Assembly: GCA_964520895.1 (NCBI GenBank)
Contig: CAZFOR010000044.1
Span: forward strand, 1-9,720
DNA length: 9,720 nucleotides
Reading direction: 5' to 3'
DNA from: SIG350 sp964520895
Lineage (GTDB): Bacteria; Bacillota; Clostridia; TANB77; SIG350
Part shown: positions 1-6,907 of the stretch, in pieces
Layout: each line of letters starts with the position of its first letter
How positions within the stretch are numbered: the stretch's first letter is position 1
Translations under genes and position numbers: made by a program
Notes under the pieces: model-generated
Told to the model about the DNA's origin: nothing
What the model saw: only the letters and a program-made list of their open reading frames with translations
Databases searched by the model: none

Positions 1-5
1 TAATT

Positions 6-47
6 CCTCCTTAAAACTTTTATATGATATGTCTTTCGACTTATATC
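6..47 (-). promoter_or_regulatory. Ribosome binding site of an off-window gene, with upstream hairpin
   Basis: Read on the minus strand, AGGAGG (positions 11 to 6) is followed by AATTA at the window edge, so a start codon should lie just outside. The surrounding bases (TTAAGGAGGAATT) are the same as those before the pilin-like gene at 557, which suggests a tandem relative. Between them, positions 26-47 can fold as GATAT-(AA)-GTC-GAAA-GAC-ATATC with a GNRA loop; on the plus strand this hairpin is followed by six Ts. It could be a processing or attenuation hairpin. No promoter is evident here, so the off-window gene is probably cotranscribed. Confidence 0.6.
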
Positions 48-63
48 TTTTTTATTAAACTAA

Positions 64-557
64 CTATATATATCTATATAAATCAATTCTATAAATTATA
101 CCTTTCTCATTGTATAATAATTTTACATCATACATGTTTCCTGTAGAATATGTATTTCCCCCATAATGATCTTTTCCTGGAGTGGTATAATTTGTTATAT
201 AACTGTTCATTGTATCATAGTAACCTCCAAACATCCATGCGTTACTAAATGTACCCTGATATGATACATTACTATATCCACGCAAACTTACTGTTACTCT
301 AAAAATACTATTTGTTACTTTAGCATTATTGCCATAATCAAAGAAATCAACTCTTTTGTTTCTTGTAGCGATTTTCCAGCTCCACCATATTGTTCAAATT
401 GCTTATTATGCATTTGTATTGACATGTTATCTATCTGCCCTTCTGCCTGATTTACTGTTCCTCTTGCTGTTCCAAATATACCCATTCCCACTGCTATTAA
501 CGCTATTACTAACAATACTGCACTTGCTATAAGTAGTGCTTTACTCGCATTCTCCAT
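64..557 (-). pseudogene. Small pilin-like membrane protein, broken by a one-base frameshift
   Basis: The frame opening at ATG 557 begins MENASKALLIASAVLL, a short N-terminus followed by one hydrophobic segment (about residues 7-30), then a polar Gln/Asn-rich part. It stops at 315. The next frame continues without a stop from the same point to 64 (reading FDYGNNAKVTN, then a Gly/Tyr/Asn-rich tail ending IDLYRYI). Adding one T in the short T run near 340-346 joins both halves into one protein of about 162 residues. The second half has no plausible start of its own: its only candidate is a TTG at 285 inside the continuing frame. Small proteins starting MENASKAL with one membrane helix are common in gut Clostridia and resemble pilin-like or secreted subunits, but I see no classic prepilin-peptidase motif. 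AGGAGG lies 8 nt before the start, and the gene follows the S1 gene by 23 nt. The shift may be a sequencing or assembly error or a real mutation. Confidence 0.75.
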
Positions 558-560
558 TTG

Positions 561-584
561 GAATTCCTCCTTAAGAATTCTTAA
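561..584 (-). promoter_or_regulatory. RBS of the pilin-like gene inside overlapping palindromes
   Basis: AGGAGG (571-566) serves the gene starting at 557. It lies between two GAATTC copies (561-566 and 575-580) that can pair as a 6-bp hairpin holding the AGGAG in its loop. A perfect 14-bp palindrome, TTAAGAATTCTTAA (571-584), overlaps both the RBS and the TAA stop of the S1 gene. The structure could modulate translation of the pilin-like gene. This is inferred from symmetry only. Confidence 0.45.
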
Positions 585-1387
585 CCAACTATAACTAGTT
601 TAATTCTCTTTTTTTCTGGTACTATTTTTTTTATATAGACTGTTACTTTTTGTCCATATTCAATACCAGATTTATGTTCAGCCAAACCAACCAAATTAGG
701 TTTAAGTTCAACGAATATACCATTTTTTTCTCTATCCCTAGCAATTCCAGGTACTTCCATACCTTCTTTATATTCTTTAATATTATCTTCCCATGTTCCT
801 AATAGTTCTTTATATGATAAAACTATTCTACCAGTATCTCTATCAAAATCTTTTACAAGGACTTTAACTTTTTGTCCTAATCTAAATCTTTCTGAAGGAT
901 GTTTTGTTCTAGCTACTGATATATCTTCAATATGTAATAATCCTACAACCCCTTCTAATATTTCAATAAAGACACCATATTGTTGTATATTTCTAACTCT
1001 ACCATATACAACCATTCCTTCTTTCAAATTACTTTGCATCCATTTTCTAGCTTCAATTTCTACATCTTTTTTTGAAAGTATATATTTATATTCTCCATTA
1101 TTATTTATTTCTTTAATTTTAAATTTAATTACTCTATTTATATTTCCTATAACTATATTTTCTGGTACAATTCCTTCTTCATTTTTAACTAAACTAACTT
1201 CTTTTCTATATATTATTCCTTCAATTTTTGCACCTAAATCTACAATTAAATTAAAATCATTATCATATCTTTTTACTTTTCCTTCTATTATATCATTTTC
1301 TTTAAATGCTTTTTCGAGCCCAGCAATTACCTTCTTTTCAGAAATTGTTTTAACTTTAGTATTTGCCCTTTTATTTGTTTCATTCAT
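581..1387 (-). CDS. Protein with three S1-like RNA-binding domains
   Basis: The 268-residue protein has a charged lead (1-30) and three S1-like OB folds, at about residues 31-112, 120-193 and 205-268. The middle one is the clearest, with the pattern EGMVVYGRVRNIQQYGVFIEI, then GLLHIEDIS and a basic-aromatic stretch ending RIVLSYKEL. The first (GKVKRYDNDFNLIVDLG) and third (GIARDREKNGIFVEL) are more divergent. It resembles ribosomal protein S1 homologues of Bacillota but is shorter than the usual four-domain form, so it may be a paralogue that binds a specific RNA or mRNAs. The start ATG has AGGGGGC 6 nt upstream. It is followed after 23 nt by the pilin-like gene, probably in one transcript. 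I see no convincing promoter between it and the terminator upstream, so expression may depend on readthrough. The fold call is firm; the specific role is unknown. Confidence 0.85.
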   Translation of the reverse strand: MNETNKRANTKVKTISEKKVIAGLEKAFKENDIIEGKVKRYDNDFNLIVDLGAKIEGIIYRKEVSLVKNEEGIVPENIVIGNINRVIKFKIKEINNNGEYKYILSKKDVEIEARKWMQSNLKEGMVVYGRVRNIQQYGVFIEILEGVVGLLHIEDISVARTKHPSERFRLGQKVKVLVKDFDRDTGRIVLSYKELLGTWEDNIKEYKEGMEVPGIARDREKNGIFVELKPNLVGLAEHKSGIEYGQKVTVYIKKIVPEKKRIKLVIVG

Positions 1388-1413
1388 ATTACTGCCCCCT
1401 ACGAAATATGTGT

Positions 1414-1445
1414 AAAAATTGGTTAAGAAAAATACTTAACCAATT
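1414..1445 (-). terminator. Hairpin terminator after the 277-aa gene
   Basis: A perfect 11-bp stem, AATTGGTTAAG (1445-1435) against CTTAACCAATT (1427-1417), with a 7-nt loop, is followed by Ts to 1414 on the minus strand. It lies 8 nt after the stop of the gene ending at 1453. The stem is AT-rich, so termination may be partial and allow readthrough into the S1 gene. Confidence 0.65.
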
Positions 1446-1452
1446 ATATTTA

Positions 1453-2286
1453 TTATTCTGCTTCTATATTATTTGTCTCAGTAGTTCCTTCAATAAGTTG
1501 TGGTACATCTGATATTCCAAAAAATTCTCTTAACCCTTTAACAAACTTATTAGCTAATCTTTGGAAGAATGTTTCTTTTACTTCTATCATAATATCTTCT
1601 TGATACTGTGCATATGTTGATTCATCTGCTACATATTCTTCTTGAGCAATTTCTTCATATTGTTCAGCAGTTTCTTCAATTTCAACATTTACTTCTTTTT
1701 GAACTGAAACTTTTGCTAATACATTATCTAACTCTATTGAAATATAGCTTAGTACTTTTTCTTTATCTTCAATTCTTTCTAAATCAATTTCAATATGAAA
1801 ATTAGTTTCTAAATTAGTAATTTTACTCTTAATATCTTTTTCACATTGTGTATATTCTTCACTTTTTCTATCTGTTTGTGAAACAAGTCTTAATTTATCA
1901 ATATAGTCACCTAATCCATTTGCTTTCAAGTCTTTTTCATATTCTGAAAAATCCTCTCTTGTTATAGCAAATAAATATACTTCATTTAGAGTAACTGCTA
2001 ATTCTTTGTTCTTTTTCATTTGTTTTTTTAATTCTGTTTTATTTTTAGTTATTTCTTTATATTGAGAATCGCAAAATTCAACCAATTCTTCAACTTTATC
2101 ATAAACATCTTCTGGAAAATTTTCTTTTTCCTCATATGTTTCCACATATTCTTTTATACTTTCAATATTTTTCTTAAATTGTTCATTTTCAGCTAATTGA
2201 GTAATAGTCTTTTTACTATTAGGATCAATTTGTTTTAATACTTTTTCTATTTTTGCGATTATTTTTTCATTTGTTATATTTTCCAT
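1453..2286 (-). CDS. Unknown charged, coiled-coil-rich protein (277 aa)
   Basis: I do not recognise this protein. It is rich in Glu and Lys, has no signal peptide or membrane segment, and the first 120 residues look strongly helical with probable coiled coil (Lys/Glu-rich stretch around KKQMKKNKELAVTLNEVY). The C-terminus has an acidic Glu/Tyr/Gln-rich linker followed by a short amphipathic end (FFQRLANKFVKGLREFFGI) that could touch a membrane or a partner. The frame is open upstream to a TTG at 2370, but the promoter with -10 at 2350-2355 puts the transcript start near 2343, which excludes that start. I chose ATG 2286. However, the GGGGGGAG sequence lies about 26 nt before it, too far, while GTG 2313 is almost touching it, so the true start is uncertain. 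It probably belongs with the neighbouring unknown 387-aa and S1 genes. Confidence 0.7.
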   Translation of the reverse strand: MENITNEKIIAKIEKVLKQIDPNSKKTITQLAENEQFKKNIESIKEYVETYEEKENFPEDVYDKVEELVEFCDSQYKEITKNKTELKKQMKKNKELAVTLNEVYLFAITREDFSEYEKDLKANGLGDYIDKLRLVSQTDRKSEEYTQCEKDIKSKITNLETNFHIEIDLERIEDKEKVLSYISIELDNVLAKVSVQKEVNVEIEETAEQYEEIAQEEYVADESTYAQYQEDIMIEVKETFFQRLANKFVKGLREFFGISDVPQLIEGTTETNNIEAE

Positions 2287-2349
2287 TTTTTCGTGTTTAA
2301 TTATCTTAAACACTCCCCCCTTTTCATTAGTATATTTTATTATGTGTAA

Positions 2350-2378
2350 ATTATATATTTTCTTACGCAAATATGCAA
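2350..2378 (-). promoter_or_regulatory. Promoter of the 277-aa gene
   Basis: On the minus strand, TTGCAT (2378-2373), a 17-nt spacer and a perfect TATAAT (2355-2350) form a near-consensus housekeeping promoter. The transcript would start near 2343, inside the longest open frame, which rules out the upstream TTG start of that frame. Confidence 0.75.
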
Positions 2379-2400
2379 TAGATAATATATTAATTTTTAA

Positions 2401-2433
2401 TTACAGAAATGTTACAAAAATATTACAAAACTC
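2401..2433. repeat. Three 11-bp direct repeats upstream of a promoter (candidate operator)
   Basis: Three units in a row, TTACAGAAATG, TTACAAAAATA and TTACAAAACTC, repeat every 11 bp, one helical turn, in the gap between two genes. A weaker fourth unit may precede them at 2390-2400. They lie 22-55 bp upstream of the -35 at 2373-2378. TTACA-type direct repeats at 11-bp spacing are the usual binding pattern of OmpR/PhoB-class response regulators (for example PhoP boxes in Bacillus). A regulator is inferred, not identified. Confidence 0.5.
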
Positions 2434-2437
2434 GATT

Positions 2438-3601
2438 CTATTCATCACTTTTTGGTGAAGGTTTGTTACCCCTTTCCCCTCTATCTGGCTCATCATCAAG
2501 TAATCCTCTTTCAGCAGCCTCATCTTTTGCGTTCTCTATATCTCTGTTATCTAATGTAGATAAATCCGTTTGCTCATTTTCAATTAGCATATCTGCTATA
2601 TTTTCTGCATCTTGATCAGATATTTCTGTACCAAAATATTTTTGTACTCTAGCAACCAATAATTTTTTTTGCTGATCACCTTCATCATTTATTTCATATT
2701 CTTGTAAATTCTTTTCTCTTGAATCAGTTCTTTGTTCTGCCATTTCAATAGGATGAGACTTCATATCCTCATCACTCTTATCTATTATGTACATTTTTTC
2801 ATTTTTAACAGCAAGTGTTAACTTATCTGTTCCAGTTTTAAAAGCAGCATCTGGTCTAGCTTGTTCTTTTTGATTATTATTGGTATTAGGATCGTCTATA
2901 TATATATTCTCTACTGAATCACTTCTTCCTTGTTCCTCAAATATATCTTCACCTCTACCATTGATACAACCAATGCTTCCATCTTCATATGTTGCAAAAT
3001 ATGTTTTTACAGTAGCTCCTACTGTAAATTGATAAAATGTTGGGTCATCAACTATTTTTAAGCTAGATATTTTTTTACCTTCTTGTTCTGACTTTTCCAT
3101 AATTTCATCTTCATTTAGTTCTTTTTCATTTTCATCTTCTATCTTCTCATTTGGTTTATTATCTATTTGTTTTCTATCTTTATCTATACCTTTATCAATT
3201 CCATTTACAACTGCAACTTTTGTATCTAAATCATCTTTTGCTTTTTCCTTATCTATCATTTCAACTAATTGTTTGTTTGCATCAAAATCATATTGTTTAA
3301 TAATATCATCATATTGTTTGTCTAAATGTAATCTGTTTTGTAAATCAGTTTCACCTATCATTTCATTAGTTTTACAATTATATAATTCATAAACTGGCAT
3401 CATATTTCCATCAGGACCTTCAATTTCTTTTGTAACAAAATATACATCACCTAATGAAAATTTTCCTTTGTTATTTTCATCTACTACAAAATCGTTAACT
3501 TTACTAACACTTTTCACACTATCATCTTGTTGCTTTAAATTATCGTAAAATTCTTTTAACTCCTTACTTACCTCTCTTTGTCCTTCTTCTATTTCAGCCA
3601 T
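2438..3601 (-). CDS. Unknown acidic protein (387 aa)
   Basis: I do not recognise this family. The protein is strongly acidic and hydrophilic, without signal peptide or membrane helix. Two more ordered parts stand out: residues about 35-90, a beta-rich segment with KFSLGDVYFVTKEIEGPDG and then MPVYELYNCKTNEMIGETDL, and residues about 178-225 with TFYQFTVGATVKTYFATYE. These are separated by a long Asp/Glu/Lys/Asn-rich linker. The C-terminal 90 residues are helical and acidic, ending in a disordered Gly/Arg/Pro/Lys tail. The start is secure: GGGAGG lies 7 nt upstream of the ATG and its bases overlap the tetR stop codon. It is therefore cotranscribed and possibly translationally coupled with tetR. 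No terminator is clear after its stop. The composition suggests a cytoplasmic scaffold, adaptor or regulatory protein, but nothing in it proves a function. Confidence 0.8.
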   Translation of the reverse strand: MAEIEEGQREVSKELKEFYDNLKQQDDSVKSVSKVNDFVVDENNKGKFSLGDVYFVTKEIEGPDGNMMPVYELYNCKTNEMIGETDLQNRLHLDKQYDDIIKQYDFDANKQLVEMIDKEKAKDDLDTKVAVVNGIDKGIDKDRKQIDNKPNEKIEDENEKELNEDEIMEKSEQEGKKISSLKIVDDPTFYQFTVGATVKTYFATYEDGSIGCINGRGEDIFEEQGRSDSVENIYIDDPNTNNNQKEQARPDAAFKTGTDKLTLAVKNEKMYIIDKSDEDMKSHPIEMAEQRTDSREKNLQEYEINDEGDQQKKLLVARVQKYFGTEISDQDAENIADMLIENEQTDLSTLDNRDIENAKDEAAERGLLDDEPDRGERGNKPSPKSDE

Positions 3602-3614
3602 AAAAATACCTCCC

Positions 3615-4178
3615 TTAAATTATTCCATTTAAAATAACATCTAAATATTGATTTGTTAATTTATCAGCATCAACTTCTTGATTATTTTCTAATTTATACA
3701 TAAGTATTGGAGCAAACTGAGAAAAAATCATATCTGTAACTACTTTGCTATTTTTGTTTTTGATTAATCCTTTTTCAATTCCCTCAATAACAATCTCTTC
3801 TATTTTATCTATGTAACTATATACCTTTTCACGTACAAAATAGTTTCTATCTTCTCTACCCCATAATTGTGCAAATATTATTATCATAAACTTATCATAT
3901 TTCTTTGCAACCCTTATTTGCGTAGTAATAACCCTGCGAAGTTTATCAATCGGATTATCCATATTTCTTATTTTTATATCTATACTTTTTTTCAAAAATT
4001 CTACACCATCATCAACTAACTCGTTAAATAATTCTTCTTTACTAATAAAATGATAATACAGTGTACCCTTAGCAACACCAACAACAGATGTAATTTCTTC
4101 TATACTAGTTGCTTCATATCCCTTTTGCGCAAATAACTGTGTTGCTATTTCAAAAATTCTTCTTTTAGTTGTTTTCAT
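3615..4178 (-). CDS. TetR/AcrR-family transcriptional regulator
   Basis: The 187-residue length is typical of the family. The N-terminal DNA-binding domain (residues about 5-51) carries the full signature: ATQLFAQKGYEATSIEEI, then the recognition helix region VAKGTLYYHFISKEELF. The rest is the all-helical ligand-binding and dimerisation domain, ending QYLDVILNGII, which is too variable to predict the ligand. The start ATG has AAGGAG 8-9 nt upstream. It is followed after 13 nt by the 387-aa gene and is divergent from the DUF4912/GH57 genes. The 200-bp region between them contains an inverted repeat overlapping its own -35, so it is probably a self-repressing regulator that may also control the divergent operon. 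Confidence 0.92.
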   Translation of the reverse strand: MKTTKRRIFEIATQLFAQKGYEATSIEEITSVVGVAKGTLYYHFISKEELFNELVDDGVEFLKKSIDIKIRNMDNPIDKLRRVITTQIRVAKKYDKFMIIIFAQLWGREDRNYFVREKVYSYIDKIEEIVIEGIEKGLIKNKNSKVVTDMIFSQFAPILMYKLENNQEVDADKLTNQYLDVILNGII

Positions 4179-4248
4179 ATACCACTCCTTTTATTGCTAC
4201 CCCTATTATGATAAGTTAAAACAAGCTATATTTGTTTATCTATTTTCT

Positions 4249-4278
4249 ATTATATACTATATATTAAATTAATTGCAA
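4249..4278 (-). promoter_or_regulatory. Promoter of tetR
   Basis: On the minus strand, TTGCAA (4278-4273), an 18-nt spacer and a perfect TATAAT (4254-4249) lie upstream of the TetR gene, giving a leader of about 65 nt. The -35 overlaps the left arm of the inverted repeat at 4275-4295, which fits autorepression. Confidence 0.7.
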
Positions 4279-4295
4279 TATTTTTTGAATATTGC
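4275..4295. promoter_or_regulatory. Candidate TetR operator (21-bp inverted repeat)
   Basis: GCAATATT (4275-4282) and AATATTGC (4288-4295) form a perfect 8-bp inverted repeat with a 5-nt spacer. This is the size and symmetry expected for a TetR dimer site. It lies between divergent genes, overlaps the tetR -35 and directly abuts the candidate -35 of the opposite promoter. One bound dimer could therefore affect both transcripts. Confidence 0.6.
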
Positions 4296-4324
4296 TTGTA
4301 TTTTTAATAAAAAAATGATATGTT
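4296..4324 (+). promoter_or_regulatory. Candidate promoter of the DUF4912-GH57 operon
   Basis: TTGTAT (4296-4301), a 17-nt spacer and an extended -10 (TGATATGTT, core 4319-4324) give a leader of about 50 nt to the DUF4912 start. The match is weaker than the other promoters in the window. A nearby alternative -35 is TTGCTT (4292-4297). The GAGGAGG ribosome binding site lies at about 4364-4370. Confidence 0.45.
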
Positions 4325-4380
4325 ATATGTAGCATTTTAGTCAAGAAATTTACGAAAGAAAAAAGAGGAGGCATTAAATA

Positions 4381-4959
4381 ATGACTTTTGAATATTATGA
4401 TATTCCATTTAGATATAATGAAACATGCATAAAACTGTTATTTCAAAACCCATTTATACTTTTTGTATTTTGGGATATTTCAAATGAAGATGAAAAAAAA
4501 TATATAGACAATTATGGACAAGAAGCATATGACAATTCTAGTCTTTTTTTGAAGGTTTTTAATATATCTAAAGGATATGATTTTGAAATAAATATTGATC
4601 CATTTGCAAAAACTTGGTATATAAACAATGTGGAACCTAATTGTAAATACAGGGCTGAATTATTTAGAAAAATTAATAATACCCCTGTTTTTGTTACAAG
4701 CTCTAATGAACTAAATGTTCCAACAGATAGACCAAATAATATATATAATTATGAATTTAGATTTGTTAATTCAGAAGATAATCAAATTCATTATGTACGA
4801 AATTCAAGAAATGAAATTCAAGTTATTAATAATAATTTCTATAATGATTTTGAAGATATAGAAATTACAAAAGATAGATTTAATAAAAAGAAAAATATAT
4901 TAAATAATCCTAGTTCTTTTTCAAATATAAGTTCTGGGGAAAAATATTTTAGAAGTTAA
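4381..4959 (+). CDS. DUF4912 domain protein
   Basis: The 192-residue protein shows the DUF4912 pattern. It opens with an aromatic-rich strand containing a conserved Asn-Pro and the FVFWDIS segment (about residues 28-34), corresponding to the family's 'DP..lfvyWdi' core. An Ig-like beta domain follows, with FLKVFNI, then WYINNVEPNCKYRAELF, where the family's YxAEL element falls near residues 90-95. The last 60 residues are Asn/Ser-rich and probably disordered. DUF4912 proteins are often encoded beside GH57/DUF1957 glucan-active enzymes in Clostridia and thermophiles, as here with a 12-nt gap. They are thought to be carbohydrate-related accessory or binding proteins, but the biochemical role is not established. 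GAGGAGG precedes the ATG at good spacing. Family call likely; function inferred from neighbours. Confidence 0.8.
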   Translation: MTFEYYDIPFRYNETCIKLLFQNPFILFVFWDISNEDEKKYIDNYGQEAYDNSSLFLKVFNISKGYDFEINIDPFAKTWYINNVEPNCKYRAELFRKINNTPVFVTSSNELNVPTDRPNNIYNYEFRFVNSEDNQIHYVRNSRNEIQVINNNFYNDFEDIEITKDRFNKKKNILNNPSSFSNISSGEKYFRS

Positions 4960-4971
4960 AGGAGGACAGAC

Positions 4972-6561
4972 ATGAATAATCCAAAAGGTTATGTCTCATT
5001 TGTATTACATGCTCATCTTCCTTTTGTTTATCATCCTGAAAGTGAAGATTATCTGGAAGAAAAGTGGTTATTTGAGGCAATGTCAGAAGTATATATTCCA
5101 CTTTTACAAAATTATGAAAAATTAGTTGAAGAAAAAGTTGATTTTAAAATAACTATGTCACTTACTCCTCCACTAATATCAATGCTTACTAATCCACTTT
5201 TACAAGAAAGATATATAAAGTATCTAAATACTCATATTGACCTTAGTAAAAAGGAAATAACTAGAACAAAAGAAGATGAAAGAATTAATAATTTATCAAA
5301 AATGTATTTTGATAAATATTCAAATGATTTATATCTATTCGAAGAAAAATACAATAAAAATTTAGTTTCAGGATTCAAAAAGTTTCAAGATTTAGGTGTA
5401 TTAGAAATTATAACATGTGGTGCGACACATGGCTATTTCCCTATGCTTGTGTTAAATGAAAAAACAATCAGAGCTCAAATTGCAATTGGTGTACAAGTAT
5501 ATGAAAAACATTTTGGTAGAAAACCAAAAGGAATTTGGTTACCTGAGTGTGGATATGTTCCAGAATGTGAAAAATACTTAAAAGAATTTGGTATTAAATA
5601 TTTTATTACTGAATCACATGGTGTGTTATATGCAAATCCAAAACCTTTGTATGGAACATTTGCACCAATAATATCTGATTATGGTATTTGCGCATTTGGT
5701 AGAGATTTAGAAACATCTAAACAAGTATGGAGCTCAATTAATGGATATCCTGGTGATTTTAATTATAGAGAATATTACAGAGATATTGGCTATGACTGCC
5801 AAGATTGGGAATACATAAAACCATATGTTTGCAGTAATGGCGATAGAGTACATACTGGTATTAAATATTATAGAATAACTGGTAAAACAGAAAACAAAGA
5901 TGTATATGAACCAAGATGGGCAATGGATTCTGCTGAAAGACAAGCAGGACATTTCTTAGATTCAAGAATTAACCAAATTAACCATTTAAGGAAATTCACT
6001 AAAAACCCACCTATTGTAGTTAGCCCTTATGATGCTGAATTATTTGGACATTGGTGGTATGAAGGTCCATATTGGTTATATATCTTATTTAAAAAAATGC
6101 ATTATGATCAAGATGAAGTAAAACTAATTACACCATCTGAATATATAGAAAAATATCCAATTATACAAAACTGTAACCCTGCAATATCTAGTTGGGGTGC
6201 TAACGGATATAGTGAAGTATGGATAAATGATAAAAATGATTGGGCTATCAGACACATAACTAAATGTGGTGAAAAAATGATAGAACTTGCAAATAAATTT
6301 CCAAATGAAACTGGCATTAAAAAAGAGGCATTAAACCAAAGTGCAAAAGAATTGTTGTTACTTCAAAGTAGTGACTGGTCATTTATTATAACAACTGATA
6401 CAATGGTTGAATATGCTATAAAAAGAATTAAAGACCATACTGGTAGATTTAATATGTTATATGATATGATATTAGAAGATAATATTGATGAAGAATTTTT
6501 AGAAGATTTACAATTAAAAGATGATATCTTTCCAGATATTGATTATATGATATATAAATAA
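4972..6561 (+). CDS. GH57-family 1,4-alpha-glucan branching enzyme
   Basis: This 529-residue enzyme transfers cut alpha-1,4-glucan segments to alpha-1,6 positions during glycogen-like polymer synthesis in the cytoplasm. All five GH57 regions are visible: HAHLPF (13-18), GATHGYFP (about 154-161), WLPECGY with the nucleophile Glu192, YDAELFGHWW with the acid/base Asp354, and the SSWG..GY..VWI aromatic region around Trp408. The length and positions of Glu and Asp match characterised GH57 branching enzymes (about 520-550 aa). The C-terminal DUF1957 helical part is complete to residue 529, and there is no signal peptide. AGGAGG lies just upstream, and the gene follows DUF4912 by 12 nt and precedes a small unknown gene by 34 nt, so these form one operon. 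An amylopullulanase-like or other GH57 activity is less likely given the length and the ECGY/DAELFGHW motifs. Confidence 0.93.
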   Translation: MNNPKGYVSFVLHAHLPFVYHPESEDYLEEKWLFEAMSEVYIPLLQNYEKLVEEKVDFKITMSLTPPLISMLTNPLLQERYIKYLNTHIDLSKKEITRTKEDERINNLSKMYFDKYSNDLYLFEEKYNKNLVSGFKKFQDLGVLEIITCGATHGYFPMLVLNEKTIRAQIAIGVQVYEKHFGRKPKGIWLPECGYVPECEKYLKEFGIKYFITESHGVLYANPKPLYGTFAPIISDYGICAFGRDLETSKQVWSSINGYPGDFNYREYYRDIGYDCQDWEYIKPYVCSNGDRVHTGIKYYRITGKTENKDVYEPRWAMDSAERQAGHFLDSRINQINHLRKFTKNPPIVVSPYDAELFGHWWYEGPYWLYILFKKMHYDQDEVKLITPSEYIEKYPIIQNCNPAISSWGANGYSEVWINDKNDWAIRHITKCGEKMIELANKFPNETGIKKEALNQSAKELLLLQSSDWSFIITTDTMVEYAIKRIKDHTGRFNMLYDMILEDNIDEEFLEDLQLKDDIFPDIDYMIYK

Positions 6562-6595
6562 TACATTTTGTATATTCAAATTTTAGGAGGTAGTT

Positions 6596-6907
6596 ATGGG
6601 AATATTAAAAGATTTATTTTTTGGAAAAAGAGAGATACCAGTTGAATATCAGTTTTTTCCAGTATTCGAAAAAGAAATTAAACAAAGAATTCAAGAAAGA
6701 AAAACTGATAAATATACTAGATGTACAATTGATTATAACCATGTTAGTCAAGAAGAAAGTGATAATTACATTAGTATAGTTGAAAACTACGGATATGAAA
6801 AAGCTACAAAAGTAAGATATGATAAAGGAAACACTTATATAATAATCGAATATCATCCCATAGTAAAAAGACTACATATAGTTTTTCATATTAAAAACGC
6901 TTTATAA
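6596..6907 (+). CDS. Small unknown protein (103 aa), last gene of the GH57 operon
   Basis: I do not recognise a family. The protein starts MGILKDLFFGKRE, a short amphipathic N-terminus, followed by a charged helical segment and a beta-rich C-terminal half (CTIDYNHVSQEES, then VRYDKGNTYIIIEYHP). It has no membrane span. The gene is real: TAGGAGGTAGTT gives a strong ribosome binding site before the ATG, and it lies 34 nt after the branching enzyme on the same strand. Its last 22 bp overlap the 3' end of the reverse transcriptase gene on the other strand. The final residues (HIVFHIKNAL) look less protein-like than the rest, so the original C-terminus may have been replaced when the RT module arrived. 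An AT-only hairpin at 6881-6898 (GTTTTT/AAAAAC) is a weak terminator candidate for both convergent genes. Confidence 0.7.
   Translation: MGILKDLFFGKREIPVEYQFFPVFEKEIKQRIQERKTDKYTRCTIDYNHVSQEESDNYISIVENYGYEKATKVRYDKGNTYIIIEYHPIVKRLHIVFHIKNAL

Noticed and set aside
1608..1805. Plus-strand ORF rich in Leu/Phe/Gln
   Set aside because: Reverse of a Glu/Lys-rich coding region, with no RBS; a compositional shadow.
2409..2615. Plus-strand Ser/Leu-rich ORF
   Set aside because: It mirrors the acidic C-terminus of the 387-aa gene and has no start signals.
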